Both the position numbers and the translations under genes were made by a program. Shown one piece after another: positions 6,708 to 14,106 of a stretch of DNA of 18,045 nucleotides; within the stretch, counting starts at the first letter, position 1, and each line of letters opens with the position of its first letter. Source of the DNA: Eubacteriales Family XIII. Incertae Sedis bacterium (GTDB taxonomy: Bacteria > Bacillota > Clostridia > Peptostreptococcales > Anaerovoracaceae); the NCBI GenBank assembly GCA_031278255.1, contig JAITKU010000096.1, positions 1 to 18,045 of the forward strand, in the 5' to 3' direction. Below the pieces are notes generated by a model that saw only the letters and a program-made list of their open reading frames with translations, was not told where the DNA came from and made no database searches.

Positions 6708-6736
6708 GGTGTTTAAAGCTTCACCGCCGCGCATTC

Positions 6737-6765
6737 CGCCGCCGCCCCGACGCGGCGCGGCGGCG
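6737..6765 (+). other. GC-rich leader hairpin
   Basis: CGCCGCCGC (6737-6745) pairs perfectly with GCGGCGGCG (6757-6765) around an 11-base loop, in the transcribed leader between the -10 box and the ribosome site at 6781-6788. There is no T run after it, so it is not a standard terminator. It might affect mRNA stability or ribosome access, or simply reflect local GC richness. Confidence 0.4.
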
Positions 6766-6794
6766 CGAAGAATCCCGCTCAAAGGAGGAACGCG

Positions 6795-7355
6795 ATGCGC
6801 AAAGCCGCGCGCGCGCGCCGCGCATACGGCGCATACGAAGAAACGGGAAAGACCGCGGCGGGACGCACGGCGCTTGCGGCGGCGCGCTTCGCCGCGCTTT
6901 TCATCCTCGCGGCGGCGGTCTTGACCGGCTGCGGCGGGTCCGGCGACGCGGACATCTCCGCCTACGGCGACGCGCCGATAGAGATCGAGGGTCTGACGGA
7001 CACGGCTTTCGTCATAACGCCGAACGAACTTATGGCGCTTCCCTGCGTTTCGCGTTCCGCGACGGGCGAAACGGCCAAGGCCGGGACGGTGAAAGCCACG
7101 GGTCCCCTGCTCGATACGTTTTTGGAAAAATACAATAAAAAGGCTTCGGATTTCAATCGCATACGCTTCATCGCCTCCGACGCGTACCGCGTCGTGCTGC
7201 GGGACGAATATCTGACGGATTACGAGGTGGTGCTGTCCGTGGCGAGCGGCGGGGATCCCCTGCCTGTGTCCGAACGGCCGCTGCGCATACTGATACCCGA
7301 TGCCGAATCGAGCATGTGGGAATACGCCTGCGTGCGCATCGAATTTGTGGAGTGA
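6795..7355 (+). CDS. Lipoprotein with SUOX-like (molybdopterin-oxidoreductase fold) domain
   Basis: Predicted lipoprotein of 186 aa, attached to the outer face of the cytoplasmic membrane through C46 (lipobox VLTGC). The n-region is unusually long and arginine-rich, but AAAGGAGG just upstream supports this ATG and there is no later in-frame start before the hydrophobic stretch. Residues about 58-186 follow the pattern of the sulfite-oxidase-like domain: PIEIEGL, then ITPNELMALP, GPLLDTFLEKY, NRIRFIASDAYRVVL, YEVVLSVASGGDPLP, RPLRILIPD and a closing WEYACVRIEFVE. The usual cofactor cysteine position appears occupied by SATG, so binding of molybdenum cofactor is doubtful. The next gene, a binding lipoprotein, starts seven bases after this stop. 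It probably captures or presents a ligand to the transporter. Confidence 0.7.
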   Translation: MRKAARARRAYGAYEETGKTAAGRTALAAARFAALFILAAAVLTGCGGSGDADISAYGDAPIEIEGLTDTAFVITPNELMALPCVSRSATGETAKAGTVKATGPLLDTFLEKYNKKASDFNRIRFIASDAYRVVLRDEYLTDYEVVLSVASGGDPLPVSERPLRILIPDAESSMWEYACVRIEFVE

Positions 7356-7362
7356 ACGCGAA

Positions 7363-8460
7363 ATGAACAGCTTCTCACGGAAAAACAAGCGCCTCGCAGC
7401 CCTGCTCATCGCCCTTGCCGTCTTTCTGCCGGCGCCGGTCCTATTGTCCGGCTGCGCCGAGGGCGCGCAGCCGGGCGAAACCCAAATATTCACGGACTCG
7501 GCGGGCCGGGCGGTCGAATTGCCGCGCGAGATCGACAAAATCGCGCCCTCGGGCGCCTACGCGCAAATTCTGCTGTACACCCTCTGCCCCGACAAGCTCA
7601 TCGGACTCTCCGCGCCGTTTTCGAGGAATCAGAAGCGCTACATAGACGAAAAGTATTGGGATTTGCCCGTATTCGGCCAATTTTACGGCAAAAACGCGAC
7701 GATGAACTTCGAGGAGATCATCAAGGCGGCGCCCGATGTGATCATCGATGTCGGTGAAGAAAAGGACGGTATCGCCGCCGATATGGACGGCATACAGGAG
7801 CAGACCGGCATACCCGTCCTGTTCGTAAAGGCCACCCTCGACACGACGGCCGAGGCCTACGACGCGCTGGGCGAGGTGCTGGGCGTCCCCGAACGGGGGG
7901 CGGCGCTTTCCGCCTACGTGCGCGAAACGCTTGCGCGCGCCGCGGCGAACCGCGCGCGGCTCGCCGCGGAGGACCGCGTCAGCGTACTCTTCGGGAACGG
8001 CGAATACGGACTCGAAGTGGCGGGCGCGGGTTCCGTTCACGCGGAAACGCTGGAGGTCGCGGGGGCCGTGAACGCGGCCGTACTTGACAAGGTATCGGGC
8101 AGCGGCAGGGACGCGGTGTCGATCGAGCAGGTGCTGCTCTGGGACCCCGACGCGGTGATACTGGCGCCGGACAGTTGCTACGGCGATATATTTGACGATC
8201 CCCTGTGGGCGGGCGTCGGCGCCGTGCAGAGGGGCGCGGTCTATGAGATACCCTCGGGCCCCTACAGTTGGCTCGACAGACCGCCCTCCGTGCAGCGCAC
8301 GCTCGGCGTGCTTTGGCTCGGCAATCTCCTCTACCCAAAACTCTACGACATCGATATGACAGAAGAAACGCGGAGGTTCTACGCGCTCTTTTGGAACTGC
8401 GCGCTCACGGAGGAGGAGGCGCGCGCGCTTTTGGAGAATTCCACCTTTCGGCGGCGCTGA
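7363..8460 (+). CDS. ABC transporter substrate-binding lipoprotein (BtuF/FecB/MolA class)
   Basis: Predicted 365-residue lipoprotein with a lipobox at LLSGC (C31). It is the extracytoplasmic receptor of the transporter encoded by the next two genes. The fold is the class III two-lobe type linked by a long helix: an N-lobe with GRAVELPREIDKIAP and NFEEIIKAAPDVIIDVG, a linker helix (about 165-200), and a C-lobe with EQVLLWDPDAVILAP and GPYSWLDRPPSVQRTLG followed by WLGNLLYP. The RPPS...WL..LLYP ending occurs in a subgroup of bacterial and archaeal homologues. Relatives bind ferric siderophores, cobalamin, haem or, for MolA, molybdate and tungstate. The MoeA-like gene in the operon suggests the last, weakly. 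The start at 7363 has GGAG about ten bases upstream; the longer frame from 7300 overlaps the preceding gene. Confidence 0.88.
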   Translation: MNSFSRKNKRLAALLIALAVFLPAPVLLSGCAEGAQPGETQIFTDSAGRAVELPREIDKIAPSGAYAQILLYTLCPDKLIGLSAPFSRNQKRYIDEKYWDLPVFGQFYGKNATMNFEEIIKAAPDVIIDVGEEKDGIAADMDGIQEQTGIPVLFVKATLDTTAEAYDALGEVLGVPERGAALSAYVRETLARAAANRARLAAEDRVSVLFGNGEYGLEVAGAGSVHAETLEVAGAVNAAVLDKVSGSGRDAVSIEQVLLWDPDAVILAPDSCYGDIFDDPLWAGVGAVQRGAVYEIPSGPYSWLDRPPSVQRTLGVLWLGNLLYPKLYDIDMTEETRRFYALFWNCALTEEEARALLENSTFRRR

Positions 8461-8481
8461 TCCGCGACGGGGACTGAAGAT

Positions 8482-9585
8482 TTGGACAGCAAGGCATTGC
8501 AACAGGAGCAAAGAAATTACAAGCTGCGCTTCGCGGCGCTGACGGCGGCCCTGCTCGTCGTCTTTTTCGCGTCTTTCGCGCTCGGCCGCTATCCCGTAAG
8601 CCCCTCGGACTTCGTGAAGATACTGCTCTCGCGCGCGGCCGATCTCCTCTCGTATCTGACGCAGGGCTTTCCCGCGGATTTCCCGCTTCGCTTTGAGTTC
8701 CGCGTCACGCGCACGTGGGAGGCGGCGGCGGAACTCGTGGCGCTGAACGTGCGCTTTCCGCGTATCATCGCCGCGGCTGCCATAGGCGCGGCGCTGGCGG
8801 CGGCGGGCGCGGCCTACCAGGGCATGTTCCGAAATCCGCTGGTGTCGCCGGATATACTCGGCGCGTCTTTCGGCGCGGGCTTCGGCGCGGCTTTCGGCAT
8901 ACTCATGCGCTTCGGCTACCTCGGTATTTCCGCCTCCGCTTTCCTCTTCGGAACGGTCGCGGTCCTCACGGCCTACGCGATCAGCAGGCGGAGCCGCCGC
9001 ATGGACAGCATACTCGCGATGGTGCTGACGGGTATGATGGTATCCTCGCTCTTTTCGGCGGCGACCTCCTTTGTCAAGCTGGTGGCCGACACGGAGGAAG
9101 CCCTGCCCGCCATCACCTACTGGCTCATGGGGAGCCTCGCGTCCATACGCTACAAGGACCTCGCCTTTTCCGGGATACCGATAGTCGCAGGACTCGTTGT
9201 CCTGCTCCTCTTGCGCTGGCGTATCAACCTCCTGACCGTGGGCGAGGACGAGGCGAAAAGCATGGGCGTGGACACCCTGCGGCTTCGCGTCGCGGTCATC
9301 CTGTGCGCGACGATGTTGACCGCCGCGAGCGTCGCCATAAGCGGCATGATCGGCTGGGTGGGCCTTGTCATACCGCATTTTTGCCGTATGCTGTTCGGGC
9401 ATGATTACAGCCGGCTGATGCCGGCCTCCATGATGTTCGGCGCCGCCTTTCTGATCGCCGTAGACGACGCGGCCCGTCTCATAACCACGAGCGAGATACC
9501 GATCGGCATACTCACGGCTTTTGTGGGCGCGCCCGTGTTTGTGTATTTGATCCTGTCCGGAGGCAATAACAGATATGACTGTTGA
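8482..9585 (+). CDS. FecCD/BtuC-family ABC transporter permease
   Basis: Polytopic membrane protein of 367 aa with about nine or ten predicted helices, the homodimer-forming channel of the importer. Family landmarks are RYPVSPSDF (32-40), NVRFPRIIAAAAIGAALAAAGAAYQG with FRNPLVSPDILGASFGAGFG, TYWLMGSL, and near the C terminus GMIGWVGLVIPHFCRMLFG, the stretch that contacts the ATPase, then EIPIGILTAFVGAPVF. A TTG start codon is the only option, because no ATG or GTG occurs between the preceding stop and it, and the ribosome site is weak; low or coupled translation is likely. It follows the binding-protein gene by 21 bases and overlaps the ATPase gene. An insertion of about 40 residues (about 45-85) before NVRFPRI is longer than in BtuC. 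Confidence 0.92.
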   Translation: MDSKALQQEQRNYKLRFAALTAALLVVFFASFALGRYPVSPSDFVKILLSRAADLLSYLTQGFPADFPLRFEFRVTRTWEAAAELVALNVRFPRIIAAAAIGAALAAAGAAYQGMFRNPLVSPDILGASFGAGFGAAFGILMRFGYLGISASAFLFGTVAVLTAYAISRRSRRMDSILAMVLTGMMVSSLFSAATSFVKLVADTEEALPAITYWLMGSLASIRYKDLAFSGIPIVAGLVVLLLLRWRINLLTVGEDEAKSMGVDTLRLRVAVILCATMLTAASVAISGMIGWVGLVIPHFCRMLFGHDYSRLMPASMMFGAAFLIAVDDAARLITTSEIPIGILTAFVGAPVFVYLILSGGNNRYDC

Positions 9586-10372
9586 GGTGCGCGATCTTCA
9601 TTTCTCCTACGGAACGCGGCAGGTTTTGAAAGGCGTCCGCTTTTCCGCGGGACCGGGCGAACTCGTATCCGTACTCGGGCCCAACGGCGCGGGAAAGAGT
9701 ACGATGTTCCGCTGTATCATGGGATTTTTGCGCACCGCGCAGGACACCGTGCGCATAGACGGCGCCGATGTGACTTCTTTCGACAGGCGCGCGCTCGCGG
9801 GCAAACTCGCGTACATCCCGCAGACGCTTTCGCCCGTATTCAACCATACGGTACTCGAAACCGTGTTGATGGGATTCTCGGGACGCATCGGTTTTGGGCG
9901 CACACCGGACAGGCGCCATACGGCGGCGGCGCTCGATATGCTCGAAAGCCTTGGCATAGCGCACTTGCGCAACAGAGGCTGCGCGGAGATCAGCGGCGGC
10001 GAAAGACAGCTCGCTTTCCTCGCGCGGGCGCTGGTGCAGGACGCGCGCATACTGATCATGGACGAGCCGACGGCGAACCTCGACTACGGGCACAGGCACG
10101 ACGCCCTCGAACGGGCGCGCAAACTGGCCTCGGCCGGATACACGGTCGTGATGTCCACGCACAGCCCGGAGCAGGCCTTTCTCTACGCGACAAAGGTCGC
10201 GGCGCTCTCGGACGGGAGGATCATCGCCGAGGGCAGGCCCGAAGAGGCGCTCACAAAGGAACTGCTCGAAAGGCTGTACGGCGTAGGCGTGGAACTGCGC
10301 GAGATATCCTACGCGGGCCGGACGGTCAAGATATGCCTGCCGGCCTGGGAAAGGGGAAAAGACGCGATATGA
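9575..10372 (+). CDS. ABC transporter ATP-binding protein (FecE/BtuD/MolC class)
   Basis: Cytoplasmic ATPase of 265 aa that powers import through the FecCD-type permease. All motifs are intact: Walker A GPNGAGKST (35-43), Q-loop Q83 in YIPQ, signature ISGGERQ (139-145), Walker B ILIMDEPT (159-166), D-loop NLD and H-loop H196. The ATG overlaps the last 11 bases of the permease gene, so the two are coupled. A C-terminal extension of about 30 residues after the usual EALTKELLERLYG segment is normal for this class. Its stop overlaps the next start as ATGA. Confidence 0.93.
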   Translation: MTVEVRDLHFSYGTRQVLKGVRFSAGPGELVSVLGPNGAGKSTMFRCIMGFLRTAQDTVRIDGADVTSFDRRALAGKLAYIPQTLSPVFNHTVLETVLMGFSGRIGFGRTPDRRHTAAALDMLESLGIAHLRNRGCAEISGGERQLAFLARALVQDARILIMDEPTANLDYGHRHDALERARKLASAGYTVVMSTHSPEQAFLYATKVAALSDGRIIAEGRPEEALTKELLERLYGVGVELREISYAGRTVKICLPAWERGKDAI

Positions 10373-11055
10373 GAACGCGCGCGGACACAGAAAAAGAAGC
10401 GGCCGATTCCGTTCGGACGCGTCCCGAGGCGGCCCCGCGCGTGCCGGGCGGCGAACCGCCGCGCGGCGACGGCTGGCTAAAGAAGTATTTTGAGGCGGGA
10501 AGCGGCGCGGACCGCACCGTCATAGAACTCGGCTGCGGAACGGGGGACGACACGGCTTTCCTTGCCGCCTCGGGCTGCGGACTGATCTGCTGCGATCGCG
10601 CGCGGGACGCGCTGCAGTGCGTGGCCGCGCGCCATCCGCAAATTGCGACGGCGAACTTCGATCTCAGGGAGACGTTCCCCTTTGCGAATGATACCGCGGA
10701 TATCGTGGTCGCGAGCCTCTGTCTGCATTTCTTCGACGAACCCACGCTTTTTGGGATACTCGCCGAGATCGAACGCGTCCTGAAAAAGGGAGGACGTCTG
10801 CTCTGCCGCCTCAATTCCACCGAGGATTATATCGCGGGGATACCCGGGGAAACGGAGATCGCGAAAGGCGCGTACCTGACGCGAGGCGGCTTCAAGCGCT
10901 TCTACGACGAGGACGCGATCCGTTCCGCCTTTCGGGACTGGCATATTGAAACCGTCATGAAAACGGCGACGATAAAATTTTCAAAACCGAAATCACTTTG
11001 GGAACTCTCTCTGACGCCGAAACGGGACGCGGAGCGAGACGCGCCGCGCGCGTAG
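10369..11055 (+). CDS. Class I SAM-dependent methyltransferase
   Basis: Predicted cytoplasmic methyltransferase of 228 aa. The Rossmann core shows motif I VIELGCGTGD (51-60), an acidic residue at the end of the second strand in CCDRARD (75-81), a DFxxxPF-like NFDLRETFPF segment, motif IV-like DIVVASLCLHFFD and LKKGGRLLCRL. The first 45 residues are charged and probably disordered. The gene starts within the ATPase stop codon (ATGA overlap), so it is translationally coupled to the transporter. Its substrate is unknown. Being coupled to an importer, it may modify the imported molecule or a chelator; a membership by chance is possible. It precedes the MoeA-like gene by 20 bases. Confidence 0.82.
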   Translation: MRTRADTEKEAADSVRTRPEAAPRVPGGEPPRGDGWLKKYFEAGSGADRTVIELGCGTGDDTAFLAASGCGLICCDRARDALQCVAARHPQIATANFDLRETFPFANDTADIVVASLCLHFFDEPTLFGILAEIERVLKKGGRLLCRLNSTEDYIAGIPGETEIAKGAYLTRGGFKRFYDEDAIRSAFRDWHIETVMKTATIKFSKPKSLWELSLTPKRDAERDAPRA

Positions 11056-11075
11056 CGCGGCAGGAGGAAATTACG

Positions 11076-12266
11076 ATGCTCGATCTTCACACCGGCAAGG
11101 CACCCACGCGGCGCGAGGCCGTAGAAGCCATACTGACGAAATGGAAGCCCGTACCGGGACGCGAAACGCTCCCCGTGGACGCGGCCTTGGGACGCGTCGC
11201 CGCGCGCGATCATTTCTCGCGCCACGATCTGCCCGTCGTACGGGCCTCTTCGATGGACGGCATAGGCGTGGCTTCGTCGATGTTTGCGAACGCGACGCCC
11301 GACACAAGCTTTTGGCGGGAGGGAGACGCATATGTGCGCGCCGACACGGGCGATGATTTCGACGACCGCTTTGACGCCGTGATCCCGATCGAGGCCGTCC
11401 GCTTCCCGCCGGGCGGCGGGATATCGCTCGCGGCGGACCTGCGCGTGACGCGCGGCATGAACGTGCGGCCCGCGGGAAGCTCCGTAAAGAAAGGCGAACG
11501 CCTCGTCGCCGCCGGCACGCGGCTTAGGCCTTTCGATCTGGCCGCCCTCGTTCTGGGCGGGACGGACGAGGCGGAGGTGCTGAAAAAGCCGGTCGTGGCT
11601 TTCATCCCGACGGGCAGCGAACTCGTGCCGCAGGGCAACGCGCCGGCGCGCGGGCAGACCGTGGATTCCAACAGCGTACTGGCGCGGCATATGCTGGCCG
11701 AGATGGGAGCGGCACCGCTCTGCTTTCCGATCGTGCGCGACGACAAGGAAGCCCTGCGCGCCGCGATACGCCGCGCGCGCGCGGAAGCGGATATCATCCT
11801 GCTCTGCGGCGGTTCCTCGAAAGGCGGCGAGGACTACGGCGCGGCGCTCATCGCGGAGATGGGCGAGGCTCTGTTCCATTGGATCGCATCGGCGCCGGGC
11901 AGGCCCACAGCCGCCGCCGTATTCGACGGCGTACCGCTGATCAACATGCCCGGGCCGCCGCTCGCCGCGTATTTTGTCATGGATTGGTGCGTACGCGCGC
12001 TCGTCGCGCACTTCCTTAAAACGGCGGAACCCGCGCGAAAAACCGTGCGCGCCCGTCTGCCCGAGGGCCTTGCGGCGACCGAGGGCATGGAGATACTGCG
12101 CAAGCTGGATATCCGGGAAACGGAAGAGGGCCTTGAGGCCCGCGTGGTGGAAATGCGCGCCTCCTCTGCGGTGCGCTCCCTGACGACGCCCGCGCAACTC
12201 GTGACCGACGGCGGGCCGCAGGGTCCGGCGCCCGGGGAATGGGCCGAAATCGAGCTGCTGCGCTGA
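11076..12266 (+). CDS. Divergent MoeA-like molybdopterin-binding protein
   Basis: MoeA inserts molybdenum or tungsten into adenylated molybdopterin. This 396-residue protein has the MoeA domain order: a domain I-II part with VVRASSMDGIGV (54-65, compare DNSAMDGYAV in MoeA), GMNVRPAGSSVKKGE (127-141), a MogA-like domain from about 172 with VVAFIPTGSELVP, TVDSNS (195-200), a LLCGGSSKGGEDYG loop (242-255) and a beta-rich C-terminal domain (about 320-396). Several conserved positions have changed: D to S in the DNSAMDG motif, MKPGKP reads SAPGRP, and LPGNPVS reads MPGPPLA. It may therefore be a paralogue with altered substrate or function rather than the housekeeping MoeA. CAGGAGG supports the ATG at 11076. 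It is the last gene of the plus operon. Confidence 0.8.
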   Translation: MLDLHTGKAPTRREAVEAILTKWKPVPGRETLPVDAALGRVAARDHFSRHDLPVVRASSMDGIGVASSMFANATPDTSFWREGDAYVRADTGDDFDDRFDAVIPIEAVRFPPGGGISLAADLRVTRGMNVRPAGSSVKKGERLVAAGTRLRPFDLAALVLGGTDEAEVLKKPVVAFIPTGSELVPQGNAPARGQTVDSNSVLARHMLAEMGAAPLCFPIVRDDKEALRAAIRRARAEADIILLCGGSSKGGEDYGAALIAEMGEALFHWIASAPGRPTAAAVFDGVPLINMPGPPLAAYFVMDWCVRALVAHFLKTAEPARKTVRARLPEGLAATEGMEILRKLDIRETEEGLEARVVEMRASSAVRSLTTPAQLVTDGGPQGPAPGEWAEIELLR

Positions 12267-12280
12267 TTGAGCCGGTCATA

Positions 12281-12300
12281 CGGCGGGCGCGCGCGCGCCG
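12281..12300. other. GC-only inverted repeat between convergent genes
   Basis: CGGCG (12281-12285) and CGCCG (12296-12300) flank an alternating GC run in the 40-base gap between the MoeA-like and peptidase genes. It can fold on both strands but lacks a T tract, so it is at best a weak bidirectional terminator. Confidence 0.25.
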
Positions 12301-12306
12301 GGAGCG

Positions 12307-13536
12307 TCATCGCACGGGCAATATCCCGTTTTCGTACGCGTTGCGCGCGTCCGCGAGACTGTAGAACGTACCGTCCGCTTCCACGCCGTTGCCGACGGAA
12401 ACGAAGATGTAGTGGTTTTCGTTCTTCTCCGCCAGCGACGCGAGGCATTGCCCGGCCGGGTACGTCCATCCCGTCTTGCCGCCGAGTATGCGGCCGCCCG
12501 CAAAAGAATCGCTCTCGATGCGCGCGAACAAATTGTTCGCCAGTATCCTGCCGTCCTCGTTGAGATTCGTCGGAGCGGTTTTGTATTCTTTCGTCGTGAA
12601 AACCTCCGCAAACGCATCGTTTTGCAGCGCGTACAGGAGCAGTTTCGCGATATCGCGGACGGTGGTATAGTGTTCGGGATCGTGCAGACCCGTCGCGTTT
12701 GTGAAATGCGTGTCAAACATCCCGAATTCCCGCGCGCGCGCGTTCATCACGGCGGCGAAATCCGCCTCCGTGCCCGCGACGGCCTGCGCCAAGGCCACGG
12801 CGCACTCACCGCCCGAAAGCAGGAGCGCGCCGTAGATCAGATCCGTCGTTTCGACCGCCTCGCCCGGCAGGAAGCCCGCCATCGTGGAATTCGCCTCGTA
12901 GAGCGGCTGCAGCAGCGCGGGCGTCAGCACGATGCGTTCGGGCAGTTCCGCGCGATGTTCTATGGCGAGCAGGACGGTCATGATCTTCGTCAGCGAGGCC
13001 GGATAGACCTGTATATCCGCGTTTTTCTTCAAAAGCACATCGCCCGTGTCCGCGTTGGCCAGTATGGCGGCGCTGCTCTTCAGCGACATCACGCCGAAGT
13101 TCGGGTTTGCCTCGCCCTCGCTCGCAAGCGGCGTATCCGAGGAATCCTCGTCCGCGGGGACGAAAAGCTGCGCGATCCCGTGCGGGACGGACTTGATTTT
13201 GGCCACGGAACTTGTGAACAGTCCGGACAGGCTCCCCGACGACGGATATCTCTCAAAAACGTACTCCTGTACGGGGCCGTAAGCAAGCACGAGCGCGAAA
13301 AAGACGAGGAGCATGGCGATTCGGCGGCGCTTCCTCGATCGGGCTTTTTGGATCGCTTCCGCGCGCGAGGCGAGGAAGGCGTTCCACTCCGTCGCGACGG
13401 ACGGTTTCGAGCCGCCGGGCCGAGGGGCCGCGGGGGCGGCCGAAGCCGTTTTCGCGCCGGCGCGCGGCAAGGCGGCTTGTCCTTTCGCGCCCTGCGGCGG
13501 GGCCGGCCGCGCGCCGCGCGCGGACTGCGGCGTCAT
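12307..13536 (-). CDS. Membrane-anchored D-alanyl-D-alanine carboxypeptidase-like protein (peptidase S11)
   Basis: Penicillin-binding-protein-type enzyme of 409 aa, expected to trim D-Ala from peptidoglycan stem peptides outside the cell. The catalytic domain (about 145-405) has SLTK with nucleophile S181 and K184, and KTG (354-356) in LGGKTGWTY. The second motif, normally SGN or SxN, reads SGG (241-243) in LLLSGGECAV, so the asparagine is missing. Instead of a cleavable signal peptide there is a proline/alanine-rich cytoplasmic tail of about 65 residues, a basic RKRRR stretch and one membrane helix (about 72-89), giving a type II membrane protein. The usual C-terminal amphipathic anchor domain of DacA is absent. 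The ATG overlaps the iorB stop (ATGA), so it belongs to that operon although no metabolic link is obvious. Confidence 0.85.
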   Translation of the reverse strand: MTPQSARGARPAPPQGAKGQAALPRAGAKTASAAPAAPRPGGSKPSVATEWNAFLASRAEAIQKARSRKRRRIAMLLVFFALVLAYGPVQEYVFERYPSSGSLSGLFTSSVAKIKSVPHGIAQLFVPADEDSSDTPLASEGEANPNFGVMSLKSSAAILANADTGDVLLKKNADIQVYPASLTKIMTVLLAIEHRAELPERIVLTPALLQPLYEANSTMAGFLPGEAVETTDLIYGALLLSGGECAVALAQAVAGTEADFAAVMNARAREFGMFDTHFTNATGLHDPEHYTTVRDIAKLLLYALQNDAFAEVFTTKEYKTAPTNLNEDGRILANNLFARIESDSFAGGRILGGKTGWTYPAGQCLASLAEKNENHYIFVSVGNGVEADGTFYSLADARNAYENGILPVR

Positions 13537-14105
13537 GCCTGTCCCGCTCCGGCTTCAAAGGCTTTCACATTCAGTTCTTCAAAACCCTTTTTCACATTCC
13601 GCGCGATTACCGCGTTCCAGTCCACATCGTCAGGACCGAGTATCTTCACAAGGGCGCCGAGCAGCACGATGTTCATGGCCTTGACGTTGCCCAATTTTGC
13701 GGCAATCTCCGCGGCCTTGCAGACGGATACCGCGGCCTTGGCCGAGAGTTCTTCCAAAATGCCGCTCGGGTAATCCGCAAGGCCCATCAGGATCGGGGCG
13801 GACGGTATCTCAAAGTCGTTTATGACCATTCGGCCGCCGGGCTTCAGATACGAGAACCACCGCAGGGCCTCCATCTTCTCGAAAGCGACGATAAGCTCCG
13901 CTTCGCCCATGCCGATGATGGGGGAACGGACCTTATCGCCGAAGCGTATCTGCGTGCTGACGCTGCCGCCGCGCTGCGACATGCCGTGAATCTCGGACAT
14001 TTTCACGTCGCAGCCTTTTTCAAGCAGGCCGTCGGACAGAATCTTGCTCGCCAGTATCGTCCCCTGCCCGCCCACGCCGACGAGCAGAATATTCTTCGTT
14101 TCCAT
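13533..14105 (-). CDS. iorB: Indolepyruvate:ferredoxin oxidoreductase, beta subunit
   Basis: The product (190 aa) is the gamma-domain-type subunit of indolepyruvate:ferredoxin oxidoreductase, which oxidatively decarboxylates aryl pyruvates from aromatic amino acids to aryl-acetyl-CoA and reduces ferredoxin in the cytoplasm. Family marks are the N-terminal NILLVGVGGQGTILASKIL, SEIHGMSQRGGSVSTQIR, and GEAELIVAFEKMEALR. The ATG at 14105 is chosen because GGAGG stands ten bases upstream and it begins one base after the iorA stop; an in-frame GTG at 14117 is the alternative. iorA lies directly upstream. Its stop overlaps the start of the peptidase gene. Confidence 0.92.
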   Translation of the reverse strand: METKNILLVGVGGQGTILASKILSDGLLEKGCDVKMSEIHGMSQRGGSVSTQIRFGDKVRSPIIGMGEAELIVAFEKMEALRWFSYLKPGGRMVINDFEIPSAPILMGLADYPSGILEELSAKAAVSVCKAAEIAAKLGNVKAMNIVLLGALVKILGPDDVDWNAVIARNVKKGFEELNVKAFEAGAGQA

Positions 14106-14106
14106 G

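Larger units (their letters stand above)
6415..6794. other. Divergent intergenic control region
   Basis: There is no credible gene in these 380 bases. The region holds a TTGACA promoter for the minus operon (6484-6513), a GC-rich stretch, an A/T tract with eight consecutive T (about 6643-6650), an 18-bp palindrome (6664-6681), a -10-like box for the plus operon (6702-6707) and a strong leader hairpin (6737-6765). Confidence 0.6.

Noticed and set aside
7441..9402. Long open frame on the minus strand across the binding protein and permease genes
   Set aside because: It runs antisense to two well-supported genes, is extremely rich in R, H and E, and shows no domain, so it is a shadow frame.
12281..12300. 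GC palindrome as a strong rho-independent terminator
   Set aside because: There is no T tract on either strand after the stem, so only a weak terminator role can be entertained.
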